Assembly: GCF_049965315.1 (NCBI RefSeq)
Contig: NZ_JBMFWL010000002.1
Location: 62,001-126,000 of the forward strand
From: Acidithiobacillus_B sp049965315
Lineage (GTDB): Bacteria > Pseudomonadota > Gammaproteobacteria > Acidithiobacillales > Acidithiobacillaceae
DNA: 64,000 bases
Direction of reading: 5' to 3'
Both the position numbers and the translations under genes were made by a program. Within the stretch, counting starts at the first letter, position 1. Each line of letters opens with the position of its first letter. Of this stretch, positions 16,479 to 24,834 are shown one piece after another. A model generated the notes under the pieces. The model did not search any database. It saw nothing but the letters and a program-made list of their open reading frames with translations, and was not told the origin of the DNA.

Positions 16479-16745
16479 ATGGCGAACATGACCTGGTTTG
16501 TCCTCGCCTCCACCCTCATCGCCGCCCTCGCCATGGCGCTGGGAGTCATGCTGCCGGCCCTGGCCATGGGCCGTTCCATCAGCCAAGCCCTCGACGCCCT
16601 GGCGCGCCAGCCCGAGGCGGAACAGGCCATCACCCGCACCCTCTTCATCGGCCTGGCCATGATCGAATCCCTGGCCATCTACGTCCTGGTCATTGTCCTC
16701 ATCATCCTGTTCCGCAACCCCCTCATGCCCTATCTGCTCAAGTAG
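16479..16745 (+). CDS. atpE: N-ATPase c subunit (rotor ring)
   Basis: 88 aa hairpin of two membrane helices with the polar loop ARQPEAEQ. The ion-carrying Glu sits in helix 2 (GLAMIESLAIYVLV), followed by Ser and, four residues on, Tyr, three residues also used by Na+ c rings. In helix 1, however, the position aligned with Gln32 of Ilyobacter tartaricus (often Glu in N-type c subunits) is Met (LPALAMGRS), and the Thr after ES is Leu. This suggests H+ rather than Na+ coupling; that is inference. An AAAGGAGCC ribosome site precedes the ATG. Confidence 0.93.
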   Translation: MANMTWFVLASTLIAALAMALGVMLPALAMGRSISQALDALARQPEAEQAITRTLFIGLAMIESLAIYVLVIVLIILFRNPLMPYLLK

Positions 16746-16757
16746 CGGGGCCTGCCC

Positions 16758-17513
16758 ATGCAATACGACTGGACCACCTTTGTCCTGGAAATCATCAATT
16801 TCCTGGTACTGGTATGGCTTCTCAAGCACTTCCTGTACCGCCCGGTGATGGGCGTCATCGCCCGCCGTCAGGCGGCCGTGGAACAAAGCATTGCGGAGGC
16901 GCAAACCCGGGAGCAGGAAGCCCGGGCATTGAAAACCCAGTACGAAAATCGCCTGGCCAACTGGGAGACGGAGAAACAAAAAGCCGGCGCGGCGTTGCGG
17001 GCGGAGCTGGAGGCCGAGCATGGGCGCCGCCTCCATGCCCTGGATGCGGAAATCGAAGCAGAGCGCGCGCGACGCCAGGCCTTGACGGAGCATCTGGACG
17101 AAGAGCGCCGGCGCGCCGCCGAGGAACAGGCCGTCGCCCAGGGCGGCCGCTTCGTTGCCCGCCTCCTGGCACGCCTGGCGGGTCCCGAGATGGAGGCGCG
17201 TCTTGCCGATCTGTTCATCGAGGATCTCCAACGACTGCCGGAGGCCCGGCGGCAAGCCTTGCGCACCGCCCTGACGGAAGACTCGACGCCGGCAATCCGG
17301 GTGCTGAGCGCCTTTCCCTTGGCCGAAGAACGGCAAGGAGCCATCCGCAGGGCCCTGGCGGAACTGGCCGGGCGGGAACTCCCCTGCGCATTCGCCGTGG
17401 ATGACGGCCTGCTGGCCGGGGTACACGCCAGCCTCGGCCCCTGGGTGCTCTCCGCCGATCTGCGCGACGAACTGCGCTTTTTTACGGAAGTGGCCCCCCA
17501 TGGCAGCGACTGA
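16758..17513 (+). CDS. atpF: N-ATPase b subunit with fused delta-like C-terminal domain
   Basis: 251 aa, much longer than ordinary b (about 156). Residues 1-30 form the membrane anchor (FVLEIINFLVLVWLL), 30-155 a charged coiled coil (peripheral stalk), and about 180-250 look like the C-terminal part of subunit delta: a hydrophobic strand VLSAFPL, ending in a FAVDDGLLAGVHASLGPWVL block corresponding to delta VDxxLiGG...G. No separate atpH gene exists in the operon, so this b-delta chain is expected to bind the F1 head. Such long AtpF chains are typical of N-ATPases. The last 14 bp overlap atpA. Confidence 0.85.
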   Translation: MQYDWTTFVLEIINFLVLVWLLKHFLYRPVMGVIARRQAAVEQSIAEAQTREQEARALKTQYENRLANWETEKQKAGAALRAELEAEHGRRLHALDAEIEAERARRQALTEHLDEERRRAAEEQAVAQGGRFVARLLARLAGPEMEARLADLFIEDLQRLPEARRQALRTALTEDSTPAIRVLSAFPLAEERQGAIRRALAELAGRELPCAFAVDDGLLAGVHASLGPWVLSADLRDELRFFTEVAPHGSD

Positions 17514-18987
17514 TCCCCTGCCGGACAACGCACCCCTGGCCCGCCAGGCACGCTGGCTGGAGGCTTACCGCCTGGGCCTGCGGGTGGCCGAGCAAGGGAC
17601 CGTGGTTGCCGTCGGCGACGGCATCATCTGGGTCCGCGGTTTGCCTTCGGCGGCCATGGATGACCTGCTCGCCCTCAGCGAGGGCAGCACCGCCCTGGTG
17701 TTTCATCTGGGGCGGGACCTCCTTGGCGCCATATTGCTCAAAGAGTCGCCCGCCCTCAGCGCGGGAACCGTGGCCCAGGTCTCCGGCCTGCGCCTGAGCA
17801 TTGCGGTGGGCGATGGGCTGCTGGGCAGGGTCATCGACCCCCTGGGCGCCCCCCTGGATGGCCTGGCGCCGCCCCAGGCCACGGCGCGCGGCGCCATCGA
17901 CGCTCCCTCCCCGCCCATTGTCGCCCGCGACTTCGTCAACGAGGCCCTGTACACGGGCAGCAAGATCGTGGACAGCATGGTCCCCATCGGCAAGGGGCAA
18001 CGCCAGCTCCTCATCGGCGACAACGGCCTGGGGAAAACCGCCTTCGCCCTGGACACGGTCATCAACCAAAAGGGCAAAGGGGTCTACTGCGTCTACGTCA
18101 TCGTGGGCCAGAAGCGCTCCAGCGTCGTCAGCGTCATCGAGACCCTGCGCAGCGCCGGGGCCCTGGCCCACACCACCGTCCTGGTCGCCGAAGCAAGCGC
18201 ATTGCCCGGCCTCAAGTATCTGGCCCCCTTCGCCGGTTGCGCGGTGGCCGAGGCGTGGATGCGCCAGGGGCGGGATACCCTCGTGGTCTACGATGACCTC
18301 AGCACCCATGCGCGGACCTACCGGGAGCTTTCGCTGCTGCTCCGCCGGCCGCCGGGACGCGAGGCCTACCCCGGCGACATCTTTTATCTCCATTCCCGCC
18401 TCCTGGAGCGTTCGACACACCTGAACGCCGCCCAGGGCGGCGGGAGCATGACGGCCCTGCCCATCGTCGAAACCGAACTGGGAGAGATCGCCACCTATAT
18501 CCCCACCAACCTCATCTCCATCACCGACGGACAGATCTACTTCGAGCAGCGGCTCTTCGCCGCCGGCTTCCTGCCCGCCATCGACGTCACCAAATCCGTC
18601 TCGCGCATCGGCGGCAACGCCCAGGATCCCGCCGTGAAACGAGAGGCCGGGCGGCTCAAGCTCGACTATCTCCAGTTTCTCGAACTGGAGGTCTTCACCC
18701 GCTTCGGGGCGCGCCTGGAGGCATCCATGGAGGCAAAGATCCGGCGCGGCCGCATGCTGCGCGACATCCTCAAACAGGATCGCCTGACACCCTGGACCAT
18801 TGAGGCCCAACTCCTGTGGATGGTGGCCTTCAATGACGGATTGCTGGACGGCGTGGCCCCGGCAGCCATCCCGGCGTTGCTGGCGGCCCTGCCGGCACGG
18901 GCCGCCGCCGCAGGGCTGACGCTGGATATGGAGCGGGAGCGCTGGATACAGGCCGCCACCGCCTGGATCCGGGAGGCCGGGAGTTGA
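17500..18987 (+). CDS. atpA: N-ATPase alpha subunit
   Basis: Predicted 495 aa from the ATG at 17500 (overlapping the atpF end). Visible: N-terminal barrel (GTVVAVGDGIIWVRG), Walker A GDNGLGKT (GDRQTGKT in housekeeping alpha subunits), VYDDLSTHARTYRELS with Walker B, LLRRPPGREAYPGDIFYLHS, and ITDGQIYFEQRLFAAGFLPAI split by normal spacing. Regulatory, non-catalytic partner of AtpD in the F1 hexamer. Divergence in the P-loop from the usual QT supports an N-type origin. Confidence 0.93.
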   Translation: MAATDPLPDNAPLARQARWLEAYRLGLRVAEQGTVVAVGDGIIWVRGLPSAAMDDLLALSEGSTALVFHLGRDLLGAILLKESPALSAGTVAQVSGLRLSIAVGDGLLGRVIDPLGAPLDGLAPPQATARGAIDAPSPPIVARDFVNEALYTGSKIVDSMVPIGKGQRQLLIGDNGLGKTAFALDTVINQKGKGVYCVYVIVGQKRSSVVSVIETLRSAGALAHTTVLVAEASALPGLKYLAPFAGCAVAEAWMRQGRDTLVVYDDLSTHARTYRELSLLLRRPPGREAYPGDIFYLHSRLLERSTHLNAAQGGGSMTALPIVETELGEIATYIPTNLISITDGQIYFEQRLFAAGFLPAIDVTKSVSRIGGNAQDPAVKREAGRLKLDYLQFLELEVFTRFGARLEASMEAKIRRGRMLRDILKQDRLTPWTIEAQLLWMVAFNDGLLDGVAPAAIPALLAALPARAAAAGLTLDMERERWIQAATAWIREAGS

Positions 18988-19880
18988 GCAAGGGCCACGA
19001 CCTGGCCTATCACCTGCGGGCCCTGGACGACATTCACGGCGTGATGAGCGCCATGAAAAATCTCGCCTTCGCCGAGACCCGCAAACTCGCCCAATACCTG
19101 GAGGACCAGCAGCGGCTCTTCGCCGGCATGGAAGACCTGCTGGCCGACTTTCTGCGTTTCTACCCCCAGGCGCCCCAAAGGATGGGGGAGGCACGCACGG
19201 TATACCTGCTGATCGGCTCCGAGCGGGGTTTCTGCGGCGACTTCAATGAACAACTCCGGGATGCCTTCGCCGCCCTCCGCCCGCAACTCACCGGGACCGG
19301 GCAGCAACCCGCCGTCATCGCCGTAGGCCGCAAGCTCGCCGAACGCCTGGAGGGGGTGCTGCCCCTGGCTGCGCGTTTCCCCGGCCCCAACGCCACGGAG
19401 GAGGTCGAGCCCGTCCTCAGCCGCCTGGCGGAGTGGCTCGACCGCCAACGCCCCGCCCAGGGTTTTCTGCGCCTCGGCGTATTGCACCATGCAGAGGATG
19501 GCGGCGATGGCGTGCGCCTATCCATTTTTGCGCCCTTTCGGCATCCGGAGCGGGAAGCGCCGGTCTTTGCCAACCCGCCCCTCCTGAACCTCGCCCCGGC
19601 GGATTTCCTTGTGGAGTTTGCTGATCATTATCTCCTCGCCGCCCTCTATGCCGTGCTGTACCGCTCCCTGATGGTGGAGAATCGGCGCCGCCTGCAGCAC
19701 ATGGACAACGCCACGCACCGCCTGGAGCAACGGATGGAAGAACTGCGGCGACAGCGCAACCAGTTGCGCCAGGAGGAGATTACCAATGAAATCGAGGTCA
19801 TCATGCTCGGCCAAGCCATCCCGGACCCATCAACCCCCGCAGTGGAAACGGATTACCCCCAGGACGGAGAAAGCACATGA
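18984..19880 (+). CDS. atpG: N-ATPase gamma subunit
   Basis: Predicted 298 aa, TTG start overlapping the atpA stop (TTGA). N-terminal helix with the gamma signature MSAMKNLAFAETRKL, the block YLLIGSERGFCGDFNEQL matching the SDRGLCGxxN motif, and the C-terminal helix with NATHRLEQRMEEL and EEITNEIEVIMLG (NxxRQxxITxEIxEIxxG in ordinary gamma). Forms the rotating central shaft. Last gene of the operon; no clear intrinsic terminator follows. Confidence 0.9.
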   Translation: MSKGHDLAYHLRALDDIHGVMSAMKNLAFAETRKLAQYLEDQQRLFAGMEDLLADFLRFYPQAPQRMGEARTVYLLIGSERGFCGDFNEQLRDAFAALRPQLTGTGQQPAVIAVGRKLAERLEGVLPLAARFPGPNATEEVEPVLSRLAEWLDRQRPAQGFLRLGVLHHAEDGGDGVRLSIFAPFRHPEREAPVFANPPLLNLAPADFLVEFADHYLLAALYAVLYRSLMVENRRRLQHMDNATHRLEQRMEELRRQRNQLRQEEITNEIEVIMLGQAIPDPSTPAVETDYPQDGEST

Positions 19881-19990
19881 AGCATCGCCCGGTAGACAGT
19901 TCGAAAAACGGCATCCGCCAAGGACCACGACGGCCGGAATCGAAGCCGCGCAAAACGTGTTCGCCCGTTGCCGGATCCGGAATGAAGTCC

Positions 19991-20018
19991 TTGCACTCTG
20001 CAACGACCCTGTTATCCT
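19991..20018 (+). promoter_or_regulatory. Possible sigma70 promoter for DUF502 gene
   Basis: TTGCAC (19991-19996), 16-bp spacer, TATCCT (20013-20018), 25 bp before the ATG of the DUF502 gene. The boxes are each near consensus; this is a pattern match only. Confidence 0.35.
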
Positions 20019-20043
20019 CATAGCATTTTAGACGCCGTCAAAA

Positions 20044-20718
20044 ATGCCCATGAATCTACCTTCCCCAGCCAACAACAAATCCATTTTCCAGCGCTTGCAT
20101 CTGCGCCGCTGGTTCGCCCAGGGCCTGCTCATCTCGCTGCCCATCGGGCTGACCATCTATGTCGTGCTGTGGATCGGTTCCTGGATCGACAGCTTCTTTG
20201 ACGGCCCCATCCATGCCATTTTCCATGTCAACATTCCCGGCCTGGGCATCCTGCTGACCCTCCTGACCATCCTCGGCGTCGGCATTCTCGCTTCCCACGT
20301 CCTGACGGCGTGGATCTTTGATCGCCTCAACGCCTTGCTCGCCAGGATTCCCGTGCTGCACAGCCTCTACAGCACCATCCAGGAAACGGTTGGCCTCCTC
20401 TTTGGGGGCAATGACCGAGGCTTTCGCAGCGCCGTGCTGCTGCGCCAGGGTGGCGATATGGGATATATCATCGGCCTGGTCACCCGCGACGACCTCTCCG
20501 AACTGCCCCATCTCCCCGAAGACTGCATCGCCGTCTTCATCCCCATGAGTTATGGCATCGGCGGCTTCACCTGCATCGTGCCACGGGACCGCGTGATCCC
20601 CCTGCCGGATCTCAGTCCGCAGCAGGCCCTGCGTTTCGCCATGGCGGGCGGTGTTGGCGGGGCGAAAAACCGGGTGACGGGGCACCCGGACACGGCCGCG
20701 ACGCCCAGGAAGCAATGA
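20044..20718 (+). CDS. DUF502 family membrane protein
   Basis: 224 aa. Two membrane helices near the N-terminus (about residues 25-48 and 65-92) followed by a soluble domain. Family-specific features seen: the start of helix 1 GLLISLPIGLTIYV, the amphipathic stretch PVLHSLYSTIQETVGLLFG, and VFIPMSYGIGGFTCIVPRD. DUF502 proteins are widespread in proteobacteria, often beside aspS or translation genes; the function is unknown. Here it stands alone between the N-ATPase operon and the sugar-nucleotide operon. A second ATG at 20050 is also possible. Confidence 0.85.
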   Translation: MPMNLPSPANNKSIFQRLHLRRWFAQGLLISLPIGLTIYVVLWIGSWIDSFFDGPIHAIFHVNIPGLGILLTLLTILGVGILASHVLTAWIFDRLNALLARIPVLHSLYSTIQETVGLLFGGNDRGFRSAVLLRQGGDMGYIIGLVTRDDLSELPHLPEDCIAVFIPMSYGIGGFTCIVPRDRVIPLPDLSPQQALRFAMAGGVGGAKNRVTGHPDTAATPRKQ

Positions 20719-20737
20719 CCCGGAACGTAATGAAATT

Positions 20738-20766
20738 TTGCGCTCCCTTCCAGGTCTTATTATACT
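20738..20766 (+). promoter_or_regulatory. Possible sigma70 promoter of galU-rml operon
   Basis: TTGCGC (20738-20743), 17-bp spacer, TATACT (20761-20766), 26 bp before the galU ATG. The -10 box is good, the -35 box matches in its TTG core. Pattern match only. Confidence 0.45.
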
Positions 20767-20791
20767 GCGCGCACTGCAAACGGGGATACTG

Positions 20792-21712
20792 ATGCCAGAG
20801 ATTCGCAAAGCGGTTTTTCCAGTGGCGGGGCTGGGCACCCGCTTCCTGCCCGCCACCAAGGCCAGCGCCAAGGAAATGATGCCGGTGGTGGACAAGCCCC
20901 TCATCCAGTACGCCGTGGAGGAGGCCATCGCGGCCGGCTGCACGCAGCTCATCTTCATCAGCGGCCGCGGCAAGCGCGCCATCGAGGATCATTTCGACGT
21001 CTCCTACGAACTGGAAAAGGAGCTCGAACAGCGGGGCAAACAGGCCCTTCTGGAACAGGTGCAGGGCATCCTGCCCCCCGGCGTCAGCACCATCTTCCTG
21101 CGCCAGCCTTACCCTCTGGGCCTCGGCCATGCCGTGCTCATGGCGCGCCCGGTGGTCAACGATGAGCCCTTCGCCGTCCTCCTCGCCGACGATCTCATGC
21201 TCGCCGAAAAGCCGGTGCTGGCGCAGATGATGGAGCAGTATCGGCGCTTTCAGGCCGGCATCCTCGGGGTGGAGGAGATCCGCCGCGAAGACTCCAGCCG
21301 CTATGGCGTCGTCGCGGCACGCCCCTGGGATGACCAGGTCTACCAGGTGAGCCGCATCGTGGAAAAACCACGTCCCGAGGATGCGCCCTCCAATCTCGGC
21401 GTCGTGGGCCGCTACATCCTGCCCGCCCGCATCTTCGATTTTCTGGAAAATACCGCCCAGGGCGCCGGCGGCGAGATCCAGCTCACCGATGGCATCGCCG
21501 GCCTCCTCGGCGAACGCCAGGTCCTCGCCTATCGCTTTGCGGGCCAGCGCTTCGACTGCGGCGACAAGCTCGGCTACCTGCAGGCGACCATCGCCTTTGG
21601 CCTGCGCCACCCGGAAGTGGGAGCGGAATTCACCCGATACCTGAATGCCCTGTGCGCAGAGCGGCAAGGCGCATCCGCCGACCCCCGGGGGGAAGATGTC
21701 CAAGGCGCGTAA
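20792..21712 (+). CDS. galU: UTP--glucose-1-phosphate uridylyltransferase
   Basis: Makes UDP-glucose from UTP and glucose-1-phosphate for polysaccharide and lipopolysaccharide. Predicted 306 aa. N-terminal nucleotidyl-transferase signature (FPVAGLGTRFLPATKASAKE), PVVDKPLIQYAVEEA, and the metal/sugar region FAVLLADDLML. The start at 20792 fits the family (MPEIRKAVFPVAGLG). Its end overlaps rmlA by 17 bp. Confidence 0.93.
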   Translation: MPEIRKAVFPVAGLGTRFLPATKASAKEMMPVVDKPLIQYAVEEAIAAGCTQLIFISGRGKRAIEDHFDVSYELEKELEQRGKQALLEQVQGILPPGVSTIFLRQPYPLGLGHAVLMARPVVNDEPFAVLLADDLMLAEKPVLAQMMEQYRRFQAGILGVEEIRREDSSRYGVVAARPWDDQVYQVSRIVEKPRPEDAPSNLGVVGRYILPARIFDFLENTAQGAGGEIQLTDGIAGLLGERQVLAYRFAGQRFDCGDKLGYLQATIAFGLRHPEVGAEFTRYLNALCAERQGASADPRGEDVQGA

Positions 21713-22586
21713 AGGCATCATCCTGGCCGGAGGCTCGGGAACCCGCCTCTATCCCCTCACCAGGGCCGTGAGCAAGCAGCTCATGCCCGTCTATGACAAG
21801 CCCCTCATCTACTATCCCCTGGCCACCCTCATGCTGGCGGGCATCCGGGAAATGCTCGTCATTTCCACCCCCGACGACCTGCCCCGCTTCCAGCAATTGC
21901 TGGAGGACGGCCAACAGTGGGGGATGCGCTTTGCCTACGCCGAACAGGCCCGGCCCGAAGGGCTGGCCCAGGCGCTGCTCATCGCGGAAGCCTTCCTGGA
22001 TGGCGCACCCTCCGCCCTGGTACTGGGCGACAACGTCTTCTACGGCCATGAACTCAGCACCACCTTGCAAACAGCCAACGTACGCAGCGACGGCGCCACC
22101 ATTTTCGCCTACCATGTCGCCAACCCCACGGCCTATGGGGTGGTGGAATTCGCCGCCGATGGCCGCGCCGTACACCTCGAGGAAAAGCCGCAGGAACCGC
22201 GATCTTCCTATGCCGTCACCGGCCTGTATTTTTACGATGGCCAGGGCAGCGCCCTGGCGCGGGAAATCCGTCCCTCGGGCCGCGGCGAGCTGGAGATCAC
22301 GGACCTCAACAACCTCTATCTGCAAGCGGGCCAGCTCCAGGTGGAGGTCCTGGGACGCGGCACCGCCTGGCTCGATACCGGTACCCACGGTGACCTCCTG
22401 AGCGCCGCCCAGTTCATCCGCACCATCGAAGAGCGTCAGGGGCTCAAGGTGGCCTGCCCCGAGGAGATCGCCTTCCGCATGGGATATATTGATGCCGAGC
22501 AGCTCGCCCGTCTCGCCGCGCCCCTGGATAAAAGCGGCTACGGCATTTATCTGCGCCGCATCCTGGCGGAACGGACGCTGCCATGA
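21696..22586 (+). CDS. rmlA: Glucose-1-phosphate thymidylyltransferase
   Basis: First step of dTDP-L-rhamnose synthesis: glucose-1-phosphate + dTTP to dTDP-glucose. Predicted 296 aa from the ATG at 21696, preceded by a purine-rich GGGGGGAAG. Signature GIILAGGSGTRLYPLT, then KQLMPVYDKPLIYYPL, ALVLGDNVFYG (catalytic Asp region) and GRGELEITDLNN. Overlaps galU upstream and rmlC downstream (ATGA). Confidence 0.94.
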   Translation: MSKARKGIILAGGSGTRLYPLTRAVSKQLMPVYDKPLIYYPLATLMLAGIREMLVISTPDDLPRFQQLLEDGQQWGMRFAYAEQARPEGLAQALLIAEAFLDGAPSALVLGDNVFYGHELSTTLQTANVRSDGATIFAYHVANPTAYGVVEFAADGRAVHLEEKPQEPRSSYAVTGLYFYDGQGSALAREIRPSGRGELEITDLNNLYLQAGQLQVEVLGRGTAWLDTGTHGDLLSAAQFIRTIEERQGLKVACPEEIAFRMGYIDAEQLARLAAPLDKSGYGIYLRRILAERTLP

Positions 22587-23125
22587 ACTTTACGCCGCTG
22601 GCCATTCCCGAAGTGATTCTCGTGGAACCCCGCGTTTTCGGGGATGCGCGCGGTTTTTTCCTGGAAAGCTGGAATCGGCGCAGCTTCGCCGAGCACGGCC
22701 TGAATCTGGATTTCGTTCAGGATAATCACAGTCGTTCCCGCCGCGGCGTCTTGCGCGGTCTGCACTATCAGATCCGGCAGCCCCAGGGGAAGCTGGTGCG
22801 GGTGGTCAGCGGCGAGGTATTCGACGTAGCCGTCGATTTGCGGCGCTCCTCACCCACTTTCGGACAGTGGGTGGGTGCCACCCTGTCGGCAGAGAACCAT
22901 CGCCTTCTGTGGGTGCCGCCCGGTTTCGCCCACGGCTTCTACGTCATGAGCGAGGTTGCGGACTTTCTCTACAAGGCCACGGATTTCTACGCGGCCGCCC
23001 ATGAACGCACCATCATCTGGAACGACCCGGACATCGCCATCGACTGGCCCCTCCAGGGCGAGCCGTTGCTGGCGCCCAAGGATGCGGCGGGCAGCCCATT
23101 GGCAGAGGCCCCATGTTATCCCTGA
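22583..23125 (+). CDS. rmlC: dTDP-4-dehydrorhamnose 3,5-epimerase
   Basis: Third step of the rhamnose pathway. 180 aa cupin. Seen: EPRVFGDARGFFLESWN, FVQDNHSRSRRGVLRGLHYQ with the catalytic His, RVVSGEVFDVAVDLR with the partner Asp, WVPPGFAHGFYVMSE, and YKATDFYAAAHERTIIWND. Start by ATGA overlap with rmlA. Confidence 0.94.
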   Translation: MNFTPLAIPEVILVEPRVFGDARGFFLESWNRRSFAEHGLNLDFVQDNHSRSRRGVLRGLHYQIRQPQGKLVRVVSGEVFDVAVDLRRSSPTFGQWVGATLSAENHRLLWVPPGFAHGFYVMSEVADFLYKATDFYAAAHERTIIWNDPDIAIDWPLQGEPLLAPKDAAGSPLAEAPCYP

Positions 23126-23186
23126 ATGGCTCCCCCCTGAGCCGGGATAGACAAGTCGCCACGCTTCGAGAGGAGTATTCCGCAGC

Positions 23187-23516
23187 ATGATCATCATTGA
23201 TGGTGTAACCGAAAGTGGAGGCAAATTCCGCCCATCGGCATGGGCCGAAATGCTCATCGAAGGAGTAGGCCTCGCCCATTTCGGAGCCGATCACAAAATC
23301 CATTATCTGCCTTTCATCGAGCCCGCCACCATCAACGGCAACGCGGCCATCATCATGGACGAGGCGCTGGAGGCCGCCCATCCCGAAGCCTTCGCCGAGA
23401 TCATGCGCTTTGCCCAGGAAAACAAGCTCCAGATACGCCAGGAAGCAGGCAGCATGACCTCCCGGCCTGCGCACAACGCGGCTCCCACCTCCCCCGACAA
23501 ACGACGCTCATCCTGA
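23187..23516 (+). CDS. DUF3579 family protein
   Basis: 109 aa, soluble, no signal. The opening MIIIDGVTESGGKFRPSAWA and FGADHKIHYLPFIEPATING match the small DUF3579 family of Betaproteobacteria and Acidithiobacillia, whose function is unknown. It lies inside the rhamnose operon between rmlC and rmlD, with GAGAGGAG upstream and a 1-bp overlap (TGATG) with the next gene. The last 20 residues are Ser/Pro-rich and probably disordered. Confidence 0.8.
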   Translation: MIIIDGVTESGGKFRPSAWAEMLIEGVGLAHFGADHKIHYLPFIEPATINGNAAIIMDEALEAAHPEAFAEIMRFAQENKLQIRQEAGSMTSRPAHNAAPTSPDKRRSS

Positions 23517-23947
23517 TGACTGCACCGACCGCCCGGGCCACCCGGCGTTTTGCCGCTTTTCTCTTTACCGCCATCGCCATCTATGGTCTCTGGGCCATTT
23601 TCCTGAGCATCCATACCATCGTCCAACAGGCACCGGTGCGCAGGCATTTGTGGCTGGCACTGGAAACCCTCCGCCAGCTCCCCCCTGACGCCACGGCCGA
23701 TGCCGCTGCCGCCCAACGCAGCGCCCGGCTCCTGGTCGCCCACTGGAACCGGATCCATCCGCACAATCCCTGCGGTCCCGGGCCAGCCTACGTGCTGGCC
23801 CAGGACCTTCCGGCCCAACACGCCTGCCTGGTCAGCGTCGGCGTCCAGGGCAACCATCTCCTGGTCCGCGCCTACGATACCCAGGGTTATGCCATGGACA
23901 ACATTTACGAAGCCCTCTATCCACCCCCTCCCCCCAAGGTGGAATGA
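23516..23947 (+). CDS. Unknown single-pass membrane protein in rhamnose operon
   Basis: 143 aa from the ATG at 23516. One membrane helix (about residues 13-36, FLFTAIAIYGLWAIFLSIH) with a basic N-terminus, so the remaining 105 residues probably face the periplasm. The outer part has two Cys (NPCGPGP and QHACLVS) that could form a disulfide, and a Pro-rich end. No family recognised. The 1-bp overlap with DUF3579 and 4-bp overlap with rmlD show that it is a genuine operon member. Confidence 0.65.
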   Translation: MTAPTARATRRFAAFLFTAIAIYGLWAIFLSIHTIVQQAPVRRHLWLALETLRQLPPDATADAAAAQRSARLLVAHWNRIHPHNPCGPGPAYVLAQDLPAQHACLVSVGVQGNHLLVRAYDTQGYAMDNIYEALYPPPPPKVE

Positions 23948-24834
23948 TGCGCGTCCTGATCTTTGGTGCCGCGGGGCAGGCAGGCTGGGAACTGCAACGC
24001 AGCTCGCCCGCCGGGATGAGCGTCCGGGCCCTGGCCCGGCAAGATGCCGATATCACCCAAATTGACGCCGTCCGCGCCGCCGTGCAGCACTGGCAGCCCC
24101 ACTGGATCATCAATGCCGCCGCCTATACCGCCGTGGACCGCGCCGAGAGCGAAGCCGCCGACGCCTACGCCATCAACGGCGACGGCGCCGCCCACGTCGC
24201 CCAGGCGGCGCTGGAAATCCATTGCCAGGTTCTGCACATCTCTACGGATTTCGTTTTTGACGGGCAAAGTCCCAGCCCCTACGCCCCCGACGCCAGCGTC
24301 CATCCCCTCGGGGTGTACGGCGCCAGCAAGGCCGCCGGCGAAGAGGCGGTGCGGCGGATCCTCGGCGATGACGCCCTGATCCTCCGCACCGCCTGGGTCT
24401 ACAGCAGTCACGGTCACAATTTCGTCAAAACCATGTTGAAACTGATGGCCGAACGCGCAGAACTGCGCATCGTGGCGGATCAGATCGGCAGCCCCACCTG
24501 GGCGGCAGGGCTCGCCCAGGCCATCTGGCGGGCCATCGAGACGAAAGATTTTCGCGGAACCCAACACTGGACCGATGCCGGCATCGCCTCCTGGTATGAT
24601 TTTGCCGTCGCCATACAGGAGGAAGCCTTGGCCTGCGGACTGCTTTCCCGCACCATCCCCATCCTCCCCATTCGCAGCATGGACTACCCTACCCCGGCCC
24701 GGCGCCCCGCTTGCGCGGTCCTCGACAAGAGCGGCAGCTACGCGCAACTCGGCACCGCCCCCCACTGGCGCGTGGCCCTACGGGCCATGCTGCAAGAACT
24801 CCTCCCCGCAGCGAGCCCGCACCATGCCCCTTAA
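23944..24834 (+). CDS. rmlD: dTDP-4-dehydrorhamnose reductase
   Basis: Final NAD(P)H-dependent step giving dTDP-L-rhamnose. 296 aa, short-chain reductase. N-terminal Rossmann motif (LIFGAAGQAGWEL), INAAAYTAVDRAE with the substrate loop, ISTDFVFDG, and catalytic YGASKAAGE (YxxxK). Start ATG at 23944 or the adjacent one at 23947. Overlaps rmlB by 11 bp. Confidence 0.93.
   Translation: MMRVLIFGAAGQAGWELQRSSPAGMSVRALARQDADITQIDAVRAAVQHWQPHWIINAAAYTAVDRAESEAADAYAINGDGAAHVAQAALEIHCQVLHISTDFVFDGQSPSPYAPDASVHPLGVYGASKAAGEEAVRRILGDDALILRTAWVYSSHGHNFVKTMLKLMAERAELRIVADQIGSPTWAAGLAQAIWRAIETKDFRGTQHWTDAGIASWYDFAVAIQEEALACGLLSRTIPILPIRSMDYPTPARRPACAVLDKSGSYAQLGTAPHWRVALRAMLQELLPAASPHHAP

Noticed and set aside
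15480..17528. 682-codon frame antisense to the N-ATPase operon
   Set aside because: Shadow of atpQ-atpB-atpE-atpF; no recognisable protein features.
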